A stretch of DNA of 57,109 nt, from assembly GCA_013115135.1 (NCBI GenBank), contig JABANP010000336.1, forward strand, positions 1-57,109. Reading direction: 5' to 3'. Positions within the stretch are counted from its first letter, which is position 1. Each line of letters begins with the position of its first letter. Source of the DNA: Perkinsus olseni. Its lineage: Eukaryota; Perkinsozoa; Perkinsida; Perkinsidae. Under the pieces are notes generated by a model, which did no database searches, had not been told where the DNA came from, and saw nothing but the letters and a program-made list of their open reading frames with translations. A program made the translations under genes and the position numbers. Positions 42,838-53,538 of the stretch are shown here, one piece after another.

Positions 42838-44088
42838 CTTGTAACAGTCTGCTGCTCTCCCCTACGACATTTTCGTAAATTTATGAAAAAAGAAGATCAT
42901 CATTGACTGTACTCCAATAAGCCGGTCGTCGTGGAAATGATGGTGATGGCATGAGCATGGCAAAAGTACTTTTTGCTTCTAAAAAGCGAAGACCAAAACT
43001 ATCAGCCTAGCTTCGCTTGTCGAACACCGGCCGCCATCCTTCGGCTTAGCCGAGTCCCGTGCTCATCATTTGAGTTTATACTCCTCATTGTGAGGACTCC
43101 ATTAAAAACCTTATGATTCTAGACTTTTGCCGATGCCCTTCTGGCGGGGATGGAGGGGTTGAGTAGTTTTCTGATAACTCTAGGGAGAGGCTTTCTATTT
43201 TTTCAACTTTTGGTGTGAAGCGGAAGAATGGTCATAATTGCGATCTGCCTATCACGCAGCCTCGGCGATTCATGCTGGATCACTGCTGAATCGCAGCATC
43301 CTGTCAGGAAGATGGGTAGAGTCAGCGACTGTCTTGTTCTAGACCGACTGTTTGAGAACACGACACCGGGGCTTCGTCCCGTAGAATGCTGGTATGCTGT
43401 CGCCAACGACTTGGCTGAGCTTCAGCGTACCTTCTCATCGGAGGGGATACTATCTCGCTATTACATAGTACTATGCTTTAGATACGTCAGGGTGGGTGTT
43501 TAAGTCAACCGCGTTATACACCATCAGAGCTTTCGAGTCGAAAGTTTCGACCAGGACCAGTTACAATGTTAGTTGATCGCAACGCAGACTGAGAATAACT
43601 GGAAGACACAATAGATGATAAACTCAGGATAGTACAATTTTGTCGAGTAATTAGTTAGTAGTGAGGAAACCGGTTCGTCATGAAAGCGATTTCTCTATAA
43701 ACCGTTTCATTGAAGCGGCTTCTTGACGAAGCGGTTTGTGCACGCGTGCTGCACAAAGTATTATTGTCGCACTCGGCGTCACGAACAATCGTCCCTTCCT
43801 TGGATCTCCCTCCATATTAGAATCCGCTATTAGATCCATGTCGCTCATATGGTGAATAGCATCATCTTATCAGGATGAGAATACTTTTGAAGTCTACCTC
43901 CTTGGAAGTGGGAGGAGTCTGGAGCTTCTTGAAATGCCAATGAGGCATTGAGATGCGGCAGTCGCTGTGGCAAAGAGCCCTATTGAAATCCTAGAGCGGT
44001 GGGGAATCGGGGGTGGGGGGGGGACGCGGTATTCAATACACCAATTCTGAGGCTCAGAATCGATTCTGGTGCCGCAATTCACGTGTAG
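42838..44088. other. Intergenic region upstream of the Sfi1-like gene
   Basis: No gene is recognised with confidence. It may contain 5' exons of the Sfi1-like gene, because its first traceable exon has no start codon. A 17-nt palindrome ATTCTGAG-G-CTCAGAAT lies at 44044-44060. Confidence 0.45.
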
Positions 44089-47000
44089 AAGATAAATTCT
44101 AGAATACTGGACGGGGGTTGGTCTTTTCGCGATTCGGACGTGTTAGCCTTGTGGATTTTGATAATTGCGAGACGACAGCGGTGCGACCAGTCGAGCGTGA
44201 AGAAAGGGGCTTTGGTGAGGGCGGCGCTGAGGGGGTGGCGAGGGTATGTTAGTCACAGGAGAATCCTGTGGAGGAACAGGTAATTTCGTGGCGCGTGACG
44301 CTGTTATTCATCGTGCTGACCATGTTGATGTAGGATTGTCGTGTCAGCGAGGCTGAGGTTCAGGATGAAGCAAGAAGTGGTGATGGAGTGGTATGGTTAC
44401 TGTCAAAGTGCTGCCATGCGTGAGCTACGGAGCAAACGTAAAGAGTTCATTGACAAAGTAGGGTGGTGGACTGTTTCAGTCTGAGATACTTGTGGGGAGA
44501 ATAAGGTTAGCGGAGTATTAACGCATTTCTAATCCGCGGAAATATCTAATAAATAATAGCTGAAACAGCCCCCCATTCTGATGTATAGGTGTCTTGGTGT
44601 AAATAAGTACCAATCGTAATGCCTAATTTACATAATCGTACCTGCCTGCCTGCCGGCCTCCTCCTTCGACCTATGCTCGACTCCTTCAACTTTCGCTGCT
44701 ACTGTGAGGGAGCGGATGAGCATCATCAGCGCAGCGCATGGAACTTCTAGCCGGACAGCGATTGCTGGTGGTTTAGATGTCGTCAAGACGGCGGCACTTG
44801 GTTGTATCCGCGACATTCTCGGCGTGGGTGTCTGCGGTGTATCGTGGTCGGATGGAAAGGCTTCGAGCTAACCGTGCTGAGGCGTACAATAGAAGGAGCC
44901 TCTTAACGAGGAGTATGGCCGCGTTGCAGTGGTGAGTGGATGCCGCGCCTCACAGCTGGGAGGCAGGCGTAAGATCCTCGTTAGTAGAAGCCGTGAGGAC
45001 GCGTGTTGATACCAAGATTTTGTTACAAATCTTCCCATTGTGTCACCAACCTGCAAAGTCTGGATAACCTGCGTTGGAGTGACTGGTGGTTTACCTTTCG
45101 ATAGTGTCAAGGGCTGACTCCCTAGGAGTAGAGCAGCCAGATGGAACCTTCTCATACCATCTCAAACGTAACAAACCACGGACCAATTTTGGTGCAGGCT
45201 TTGCAATTCTTTGCTTCTCTCTGTACAACACTCGTGCGCGCCAATTTTCCCCTCTCGACTGTTGGACCGGTCCATCTCCTAGGTACACCTCTCGCCGTAC
45301 TCGTCTTCGACACCTTCGTACTCGGCTTGCTTTACTGCACTCTACTGGTGTCCGTCGTAGTTTCTTTTACGACTGGCGTGCCATAGTCAAGGATCGAGCT
45401 AAGATACGCGCCCGGATCACCGAGCTCAACCACAGGCTTCGTCTGAGGCGCGGCATCACAGCATTACAGCGGAGGGCTGATATGGCCAGGCGTCGAAGAG
45501 AGGCCCTGCAGAGTGTGATATGTGCAAAAGCGTGCGCCCTGGTGATCGATTGGAGAAGTTGGACGCGGAGAAGGATCGACAAGCGGCTTGGACTGACTTT
45601 AATGAGACGGGCTTTGGCGGGATGGCTGGAGTTCAATCGGGGAAGAATTCGGGCGGAGGACGCCCGAGTGATTTTGGACATGCGGGTTTCGGCGCGGGTG
45701 AAACGATCGACTTGTTACGAATGGGCGGTGGCCAGTAGGAAGGAGATGGCAGCTCGAAGATTCCTCTGTGAGAGGTTGGAAGGAATGGTTTGGAGGAAAT
45801 GGGTACAGTTGGTTCGGCAATCTTGCATTCTTACGGTTTTCTCAACGTGGCGCAGGAGGGTTCTCAGCGTGCCGTGGGAGGTCGATCGTGTGAGGTTGCG
45901 TCGCTGCTTCAAGGGTTGGCTCATTCACTGTGGAGATCTGAGGAGGGCCGCTCGGAATGGCGAAGAATGTCGGGCTATGCGGGCTGATATTTTGAGGTTG
46001 AGCGTGCTTCTTTCGTGGTGTCGTTTGAGGATGTTGTGGGAAGGCGCGCGACGGTTCGCTGCGGTGTCTTTGAGAAGGCGGGCTATGAAGCAATGGGTGG
46101 AGGAAAGGAAATTAGGGAAAATCGAGCGACGAAGGCTGAGGAAAATCTTTCGGAATTTTGCTGACAGAATAATGCGGACAAATTTTTATGGATGGCACGA
46201 TCTCTGTCGGGTTCGCGATTTTATGAGGTTGCGGGATTTCCGGTTGAAACGGCGCTGTATCGATCGGCTGATCGATTTTGTCGCGGATAAAAAATTCTGG
46301 AGGGTTCGAAGGAGGGAGGCCGATGGGCAGTACGTCAGGATGGTACTGGGTCGTTGCATTGGGGGGTTCCGGCAATGCGTGGAGCGCCACAGGTGGGGTC
46401 GAGCGGAGGCGTATCTTAGGTTGAAGCGAGGATTACTCAGAAAATGGTGGCTCAAATGGATGTGTGATGTGAGACCAATTCTGAGGCAGGAGAACGGGCG
46501 TTGGCTGATGGCTGTGAATTGCCATTGGATGGGGTTGTTAACGAAGGGTTGGAAGGGCATGGTACTTCTACTGAGGAGGAAGCAGGTCGACCGTAGGAAG
46601 ATACGCGAGGCTCGCGTGAGGGTGATGAGGCTGCGGACTGCAGCGGGGCTGTGGAGGTGGAGGAGATGGATGGAGAGGAGGAAGCAGCAATGGAAGGTAG
46701 TCGGTCGGGGGGAGGGGGGGCGATAAGATTTCAAAATATTGAGAAGGGCGTAATCGACCTTAGTGTTATACCAACCAGTATGTTGAAATTATATATCGAG
46801 GGAGCCTTCTCCTCTAGAATGCTCTACTGAGACCACCGGCAGTGGTCCACTGCCGGTGGTCTCAGTCCATGGAGCATAGGAGACTGAAGGGGGTCCGTTA
46901 TATTGAGTTGGTGATGGAGTGGTACTCGTGCATACCAAGTAGGTCTATCACCGTCTTTACGAATGACGATAAAGTGGCTTGTGTGATATGGAATTAGTTC

Positions 47001-49194
47001 TTCAATATCATTCACATAGCAAGCCTTTTTTCTCCCTTGAGAAGATTGTCATTCTCATTGCAACTGGATCGGTTGCTCCGTGACAGATATGGCAGGAGAA
47101 ATCGTCTACGTTATGCAGTTCTCAAGATAAAAAGCTGCTTCGCTCCGCCTTCCAAACTTGGAGGGTGGATTTTCTCTACTACAACCACCTGAAGCGTCTC
47201 GTGGTGGGAGTAGCCCAACGATACCAAACACTAGTACAGTGGAGGAAATGGTGTATTGGGGTTGGGAGGGCGATGGAGCGGCGACGACTGGTGGACAGGT
47301 GGATGGACGAGCGCCGCAGGAGGACGCTGGGAAGGTCGGTGGGGAGGAGGGTGTAGTAGTAAGACTCAGTCGGAACTAGCCCAGCTCGGCGGTTGCTCGA
47401 CATTAATGGGACAGCTAAGGTGCATTGGCCATGCGCCTTGCAATACCAGCGCCCAGTGGCAAGTCGCCGTCACAGTATAAAACTGTGAATAAAGATACAG
47501 CAGTAGATTGCAGTGGTGAAAATTTTCAACTTGATAATAAATACTTAGTGTTAGTAATATTGTGTTGAATGATCGTCAGCCTTCATGCATCACAGAATTG
47601 ACACTCAATTCTCCTCGTCATGATCATAACGTGGCATCATAATTTGGTAATTTCTTCTTTGCTCTCCTCAGGATGTTCATCGCCTTGAAAGCGGCGGTTG
47701 AGCAGAGTTTGCTTATCCGCTATAATAACTCCACGGCACTCTTCCACTGGGCTGATGGTCTATGTAGAGATGTCTGGCAGCAGTGGGTGAGAAGCGCGCG
47801 CCCGGGTGATCGATTTGAGATGGTGGTTGCAGGTATCTTACGTTCATCATCGGCATTGTGTAAATGCATTGCAGCACCGAGCCGACGAGTTCCTCCGTTC
47901 TGCACTGATGCGATCGTACTTGAGAAAGTATCGCGATCGGGTTGTCTCTCGGAAAATTGGGCGAGGTGCGGTACGACGGTTGCTGGCGACTATTGAGGTA
48001 AGGTCGATAGGGTTCATGCTACTCGGTGTACTCGGGTACGGACTGAGATGGGTAGTGCTGAGTGAAAGCTCGGCGGCGGAGGTCTTGTTGAATATGCCTC
48101 ATAGCTGTATCTAGCCGGTAGTATCTTTTGTGAACAATAACGGGTTTAATAAAGTATCAACTATCAGTGTTGAGATATGCGGATTAGTGCAACAGTATAG
48201 TTTACTTGCATCTTCCTCGCATCAACCTAAGATACGCCCTCTCAGGTTCGTCTGAGGAGGAGGTACCTCTCCCGTTGGGTGGCTTGCTGTAATCGTCAGC
48301 AGTACTTGAGCGCCGCCTTGGACGCTGCGGCCGAGCGGCGTCACCGAAGGCTTCGGCACAGATGCCTTCTAGCGTGGCGAGGGAGAGTGCGTGAACTACG
48401 CAGGGCTGTAGGACTACTGGTGGACAGGGCGCAGTATTGTCTATTGAAGTGGGGGATGTGTGGTATGGTAATTGCGATGGAGAACTGGAGGAGAAGGCGA
48501 CAGGTGAGAAAAGTACTCTCGGCGATAGTGAGCTTGTAGCTATGATAGTAGATCTCACTGTGACGCAACCACTTCTATCATGCTAAGGGTGGAATACTAG
48601 GTGTATTAGAGACTGGTTTCGGGATGTGATGTTGGTACTAATGTTTATATAAATACTTAGCTCAGTGGTAGAAGCGAACAGGGCTATCTCCTCACTTACC
48701 AGTCCTCGATGGCTCCCATTGGTGGTGCATGGGACTGGGAGTCGAGCACTCTATTACTGGTAGTCGTGCTAGACAATCTAACTTAGAGCTGATGAAACAG
48801 AATTTTATTCGTTCGTCTGTTTGGTTGGTTGAGGCCATTGATAAACTCTTCACCTGAGGTCGCCTAATCTACCAAGTCGGAGGTGTATAATTCCGTTTCC
48901 ACTCAAAAACAGTGACAGAATATTCGTAGGGATGGTGGTGATGTGCTGCGCTTCGTGGCTGCCGATTTTCACTGACCATTGGCTCCTCAGGAAACTCTCG
49001 CAGTGTTAGTGCTGTATCGTTGGAGGAGGTTCATCCGCGGTAAAAACAGAATAAAAGATACCATCACAACTGTGGAGGGCGACAGAGGCGGAGTTGTGCT
49101 TCGTTCGGAGCGTGAAAAGGAGATCTGGACGAGGCTTGAGGAGATCAGGGCTGAGATCAGCAGAATCAAAACTCAAAATGCCGCCGGAGGGTAA
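44089..49194 (+). CDS. Sfi1-like Trp/Arg-rich repeat protein, multi-exon, 5' end unresolved
   Basis: Traceable exons: up to 44279 (frame open from 44089, no ATG, so more exons lie upstream), 44334-44457, 44777-44931, 45283-46696, 47096-47334, 47672-47786, 47833-47997, 48246-48503 and 48991-49194 with stop. Phases are consistent throughout. The protein (about 950 residues seen) is built of irregular 25-35-residue units with a conserved Trp after a small/hydrophobic helix face (ALRGWRGY, LAGWLEF, CFKGWLIHC, MKQWVEERK, FYGWHDLC) and very many Arg. This is the pattern of Sfi1 centrin-binding helices of centrosomes and basal bodies. The last 35 residues look coiled-coil. A competing frame at 47040-47125 (DRLLRDRYGRRNRLRYAVLK) suggests either an alternative exon or a one-base lesion near the A-run at 47130. 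Confidence 0.75.
44280..44333 (+). repeat. 54-nt intron sharing its 5' end with a dynamin-gene intron
   Basis: Starts GTAATTTCGTGGCGCGTGAC and ends GATGTAG; compare 23567-23623. It splits an Arg codon between WRN and IVV. Confidence 0.8.
46826..46866. repeat. Perfect 41-nt palindrome in an intron of the Sfi1-like gene
   Basis: Twenty-base arms (starting ACTGAGACCACCGGCAGTGG) around one T. Weaker pairing continues outside it (AGAATGCTCT versus GGAGCATAG). It lies in the intron between 46696 and 47096. Confidence 0.95.
48668..48687 (+). other. tRNA A-box/D-arm-like word in an intron
   Basis: TTAGCTCAGTGGTAGAAGC fits a tRNA D arm and A box, but no T arm follows at the right distance. It is probably a SINE head or tRNA remnant. 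Confidence 0.25.
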
Positions 49195-49640
49195 TTAGTC
49201 CGATCCAGTTTATCATGTTTCATTATCATGCTTCCTGTGGATGACTGTTGGGTTCGGTGGAAGTTGGGCGGAATCTTAGCGGAGCGAAGCGAAAGGGTGA
49301 TGGTCCGGTTGGAAACGAAAGTCTTGCTGTGTGGACGGCACTGCCGTTACGGCAGTAGCGTCATGACTGAGGGAGAGAAGTTTGAACCGCCACCTTGTGT
49401 GAGAAGCTTTTGATGCGACTTGAACTTCCTCCAGGGCAGAATCTAGTTGGGGATGAGTTCATGGAATTTTATGCTACTTTCCCAGGTGTATTAGAATGAG
49501 TTGGACTTGAGTAGTTTTTGGTGTCTTTGGGATGGCTAGTCGGCACGAGGAGAGCATGGAGATGATATCGAGGCAGGAAGAGGAGATAATACGCCTACGC
49601 AAGTAATAGGACGCGGATGGAATAGGGCGACAATTTTCCA
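49195..49640. other. Intergenic region
   Basis: No gene recognised. A perfect 17-nt palindrome ACTGCCGT-T-ACGGCAGT lies at 49340-49356. Confidence 0.45.
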
Positions 49641-49716
49641 ACTCTCGTTGGTTCGATTGGTTAAGGTCTTAGTCCGTCATGGAGGAAGTCCAGGGTTCGA
49701 ATCTCTGCGCGTTTAA
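49641..49716 (+). tRNA. tRNA-like sequence (remnant or SINE head)
   Basis: There is an A-box-like TGGTTCGATTGG and, about 40 bases on, a fully paired T arm CAGGG-TTCGAAT-CTCTG. The acceptor stem (CGCGTTT on the 3' side) has no matching partner where it should be and the D stem is poor, so a functional tRNA is unlikely. A tRNA scan with covariance models would settle it. Confidence 0.3.
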
Positions 49717-49868
49717 TTGATCTTCCACAGCTCGTTCATAAATCCCCTTACAAAATAATAGAACCTTGACCTAGGCCGTACTGGGATCCGAGTACTCTAA
49801 AAAATTGTCATGTTCTACTATTTTGAAAGGGGATTTGAAAAGTCGTTTTGTACTTCAGAGAGGTCGCA

Positions 49869-52080
49869 ATGCTGCGGCGTAGGGAAGACCATCGGTGGTC
49901 GGAGGATGCTTCTGTCGATGATGATGACGATGACGACGAGGAGGAGGGACATTCCCTCAGCCACTATCGAGTCGGTTGGGGTGGTGCTCTGTATTTCGCG
50001 GAAAAGACGGCCCACGGTTCTCTGTAGACTCAGTTGACCGCGGGCCGGCTTGTTTGGGTAGCGGCTCGCCACGCGGAAGGGTCCTAGTCGATGTACAATA
50101 ACGTAGTTTTCCGAGTGGAATCTGTGGGGACGATGAGGGCTTTCGAAGCGTATCGCTAGATCTCCTCTTGGTCCCATCATGGGTGTGTCTCAGGTTGTTG
50201 ATGCGGCCGGTGGTGGTCTACACAGCTACCGCCATAGGATAGTATGGCTATTGGGTCTACTATTACTACAGTCATTATCATCATTCGTGCTCTCCTCCTA
50301 CAGCACCCTACTCACCACTCATCCTGTTATCGTCTACTTCCTCACTATGCTGGTCGGCGCGGGTGGCAATGCCGGTAGTCAGAGCGCCGTTCTGGTGGTA
50401 ATACTCGTCCCTCGTTCGGTCCTCTCCTCAAGGCGTTCGCTCTTGTAGTCAGTTCTTCTCTCCTTCACTCATCCAGACCATAGGGTTCCTCTTTGTCTTA
50501 CATTTACTTCTGAGCCACCAATCAGATTTGGTGGAGTTCAGGTACGTCGGATAGCTCTTGGCCTGCAGGGGACCTCATCGATTGTGAGGTCCGTGGTTCG
50601 GGAGGTCGGTATAGCGCTGGGCATGGCTGCTTTACTGGGAGTTGCCAGCGCCGTGAGGACGTTAGTGATCCCTATCAATGATGGCGAGCAGGTCACATGG
50701 GTGAGTTGGGGAAGAGTTGGTATGAGCTTCTGGTCCAGCGATGACACTGTCGATCTCAGATAGAGTCCATCGCCATCTCCTTCTCGATGGTGATCATCGT
50801 ATTGACGTCAGTTCTCCTGGGGACCCTCCTACCCCTCCTACTGCAACGATTTGGCTGTGACCCCGCTCATGCAGGCGCCGCTATACAGGTCAGCCAGAAA
50901 TAAGTTATCATGCACAACTGCTCATGTCGTCGTCGTTGTGCATCTCCTGGAGTCTGTTGAAGAGCTACTAGTATTGCCAAGGGTTGTCGGACTGCCGCCG
51001 GATCGAAATACGCGGGATCTCGATCCGGTCGAGCACTCCATCATCCATGTCCACGAGCCGAGGGATACCGTTGTATGAAACGTTTTGGGTAGTCACAAGT
51101 AACACTAGGCCAACAGGCTCACGGTTGGCTTAGGAGCCCCGCCTTGTGTGTTCGGGGCCGTAGAACTGTTAGAAACTTTGGGAAGCTGCTAGAAGCTTTC
51201 CAGCTTGCAAAGCTGGGATATAGGGTACATATTTTACTGTATCGTTAGGCGGATTCCATGGTCTCTCGCGACCGACACATGTTTCTAGGGAGCGGTGGTT
51301 CGCTGCCCTCCCCAAAGACAGATGAATCACCACCACGCGACGGGGTGAACGCATAGGGCTCCACCATTTCCCGATCAAATAAATTACTTTTTTCGTTTGA
51401 TCTGAAAGGGCATGGGAAACCGAGTTTTATCTTAAAAAAGTTCTCATCCACTTTCGACACTTTAGCGAATGTAAAGGACTCATGTCGCGCAAATTAAATA
51501 TTACTTTCAATCAAATTGGAAATTTTCAGTAGTTTCCAGATTGAAGCGAGCGCCCGAAGCTGCGCGCATCTCCGTTGTTCATTGCGCGCCTCATCATGAA
51601 ATTTTCATCCCGTAGCGTCTGCCTTAATCTGATCAACGCCAATGGCGTCGGATTTCTAAGGCGCAATATTCGCACGTAACAGCGTTCCTCCAATTCGAAT
51701 CGTTAAAGTATTGTTCTCGTTCGCGAGCATCACCAGCTTCAGTGTTCTCCCATGTTTCATGACCTCAGAGTATGTGTTCAAGTTGCAGGAAAGAGGTCGT
51801 AGTAGCAGAATGATTTAGATACCGAAAGTGGACCAAAATCGATTAAATCAAACGGAAAAACATTTTATTTGCTCGGGAAATGGTACAGTCGTATGGTTAC
51901 TCTATGAGTAATACTCATCGATCAAAACAACGGCATAATAGTCCATGACGGTATTCACTATCGGAAGTTTGCTCATCGTAGGTTGTGATGGACGTCCTGG
52001 GCGCCTTGCTGACGTGTTCTATCTGTAACGCCCTCCTCAGCGACGGGCGGATGAGGACGCATCAAGGGGCTCCGCCGTGA
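49869..52080 (+). CDS. MgtE/SLC41-type Mg2+ transporter, multi-exon
   Basis: Well-supported exons: 50194-50394, 50542-50700, 50760-50888 and 51982-52080 (stop), all in phase 0. They encode the five-helix MgtE/SLC41 membrane domain: IVWLLGLLLLQSLSSFVLS; HPVIVYFLTMLVGAGGNAGSQSAV with the family signature GAGGNAG-QSA; VGIALGMAALLGVASAVRT; a fourth helix ending VLLGTLLPLLLQRFGCDPAHAG-AIQ; and VVMDVLGALLTCSICNALL. Such proteins carry Mg2+ (or related divalent cations) across membranes; acidic residues near the pore bind the ion. ATG 49869 opens a candidate first exon with an acidic DDDDDDDDEEE stretch, but its junction to 50194 is not resolved. The last intron is about 1.1 kb. The protein seems to lack the cytosolic CBS pair of bacterial MgtE. 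Confidence 0.85.
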
Positions 52081-52216
52081 GGGATAGTTTTGCGACGGAA
52101 TTGCAGCGAGTTCTTTTCATACTGTTTTCTCAGGAGACGGCTGTGGTGTTGAGGGAGGGTGAGGGATACCAGTAGGAGTGGCAGAATCAGGGCCCTACGC
52201 AAGCCATACACACCCG

Positions 52217-53060
52217 TTACATCATACCACAATAAAACCATTTTACATAAAAAAAATTAGGAAGGTCAATGATGCCATCTTTGGCGTTCACCAAACACCA
52301 ACCGTAGCTGGCGGTTTCCGACCTTTCCGTGCCGCGATAGACCACTCTCAGTAGCGATGAACCATCGTTAGATGATAACCATATACAACGGTACTTACTG
52401 GAACCTAAGGTACCTATTGAGGCAAGTCCCGGCGCCTCAATGTATTCGCGGTAACATTGAGATAACATACCGTGCGGCTGTGTTGACTCATGATTGTGGA
52501 ATTTTGACAGAAAGTCCCTCGATGAGGTGGAACTGCAAACCACACACAATCTTCGTCCCTTTCCGGGCGATTACCTCTCCTGCGGGACTCACATCATTTA
52601 ACGACATGATAACGACATCTTGCACGAAGCCAACTGTTTCCGAGAGGAAGGGATAGTGTCCAAGTCAAGGGGTGTCTTACAGACCCAGCGCCCCATAGGG
52701 GTAATGGTGACCACGACGACACTAGCACCGGCCAAGCCGCTCAAATCGCTACCAAGGAAACATGATGACAAACTGACAGGCGAAAGGTGGCATCGGTTCA
52801 CGCGTCTCGCAAAACCGCCTCCCTTTCGTCGAAGTACCACGGTACTTGCCTAGTACTAGGACGTTACACCTCGACAACAGTATTTGTACGTGAAGCTGCA
52901 TCCGTCAACGCTAGCGCTCTGGCCAATGTCGCTAGCACACAAATCTTGTCCTCTTTCCTCCCGGTTTCACCGTCAATACAACCCTCCGGAATTTACCTCG
53001 GCATTCGTCTCACTATCGGATCAAATGCTCTCCATCAGTAGTCGGCTAGATCTTTGGGTT
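52217..53060 (-). CDS. Probable multi-exon gene on the minus strand, family not recognised
   Basis: On the minus strand, one stretch (about 52843 down to 52680) encodes ASVVVVTITPMGRWV. A GTAAGA donor follows, and after about 50 bases an AAACAG acceptor restores an open frame with FGFVQDVVIMSLNDV and GTKIVCGLQFHLIEGLSV. Upstream (about 52960-52880) another stretch, DKICVLATLARALALTDAA, ends in GAG|GTGTAA. These pieces look coding and their junctions fit in phase, but start, end and family are unknown to me. Codon texture and splice borders are the only evidence. It lies tail-to-tail with the Mg2+ transporter. Confidence 0.35.
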
Positions 53061-53228
53061 GTGCCACGAGTACCTCTACACTTCTTTACGACAGGACGAT
53101 CGGACGCCGCACAAACTAAGAGCTCGAAAAGTCCTAAGGCGCACAGAGCAAATGCTGTGCGCTGTCGGACTCCGCGACCAGCAGCTTTCACAGCGCGGCA
53201 ATCAATAAGCTCTCGTCCCTAGAGATAA

Positions 53229-53255
53229 CCCACTGTAAGCGTCGCTTACAGTGGG
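53229..53255. repeat. Perfect 27-nt palindrome
   Basis: CCCACTGTAAGCG-T-CGCTTACAGTGGG; thirteen-base arms around one T. It lies in the gap before the protease-like gene. Confidence 0.95.
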
Positions 53256-53538
53256 ACGGCTTACGTTATCTACTGGGCTGCCTTCTGCTTACGTTATCGC
53301 TTATCAATCCATAACTCACAATGACTGGCCACGATCGTATCTCGCAATGCTGCTATTTGCTGTGCGATCATTCGTCCCCGCGTGCATTCCCAGTCATGCT
53401 AGTGAACGACAATTCCTGCGTTCGGTGAATCTCGAGGCTATCCGTGCCACAGTGGCAATGCCACTCCAACTGCTATTCCGTTCCTACCTGTATGAGATTC
53501 TTGTCATACCTGTTGCAGCAAGTTAATCATCTTTCCTA

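Noticed and set aside
45086..45282. ATG at 45086 as the start of the Sfi1-like protein
   Set aside because: Sequence before 45283 lacks the Trp/Arg texture, and a CTCCTAG acceptor at 45276-45282 joins in phase to the exon ending at 44931.
49641..49716. Functional tRNA gene
   Set aside because: The T arm is good but the acceptor and D stems do not pair, so it is kept only as a tRNA-like sequence.
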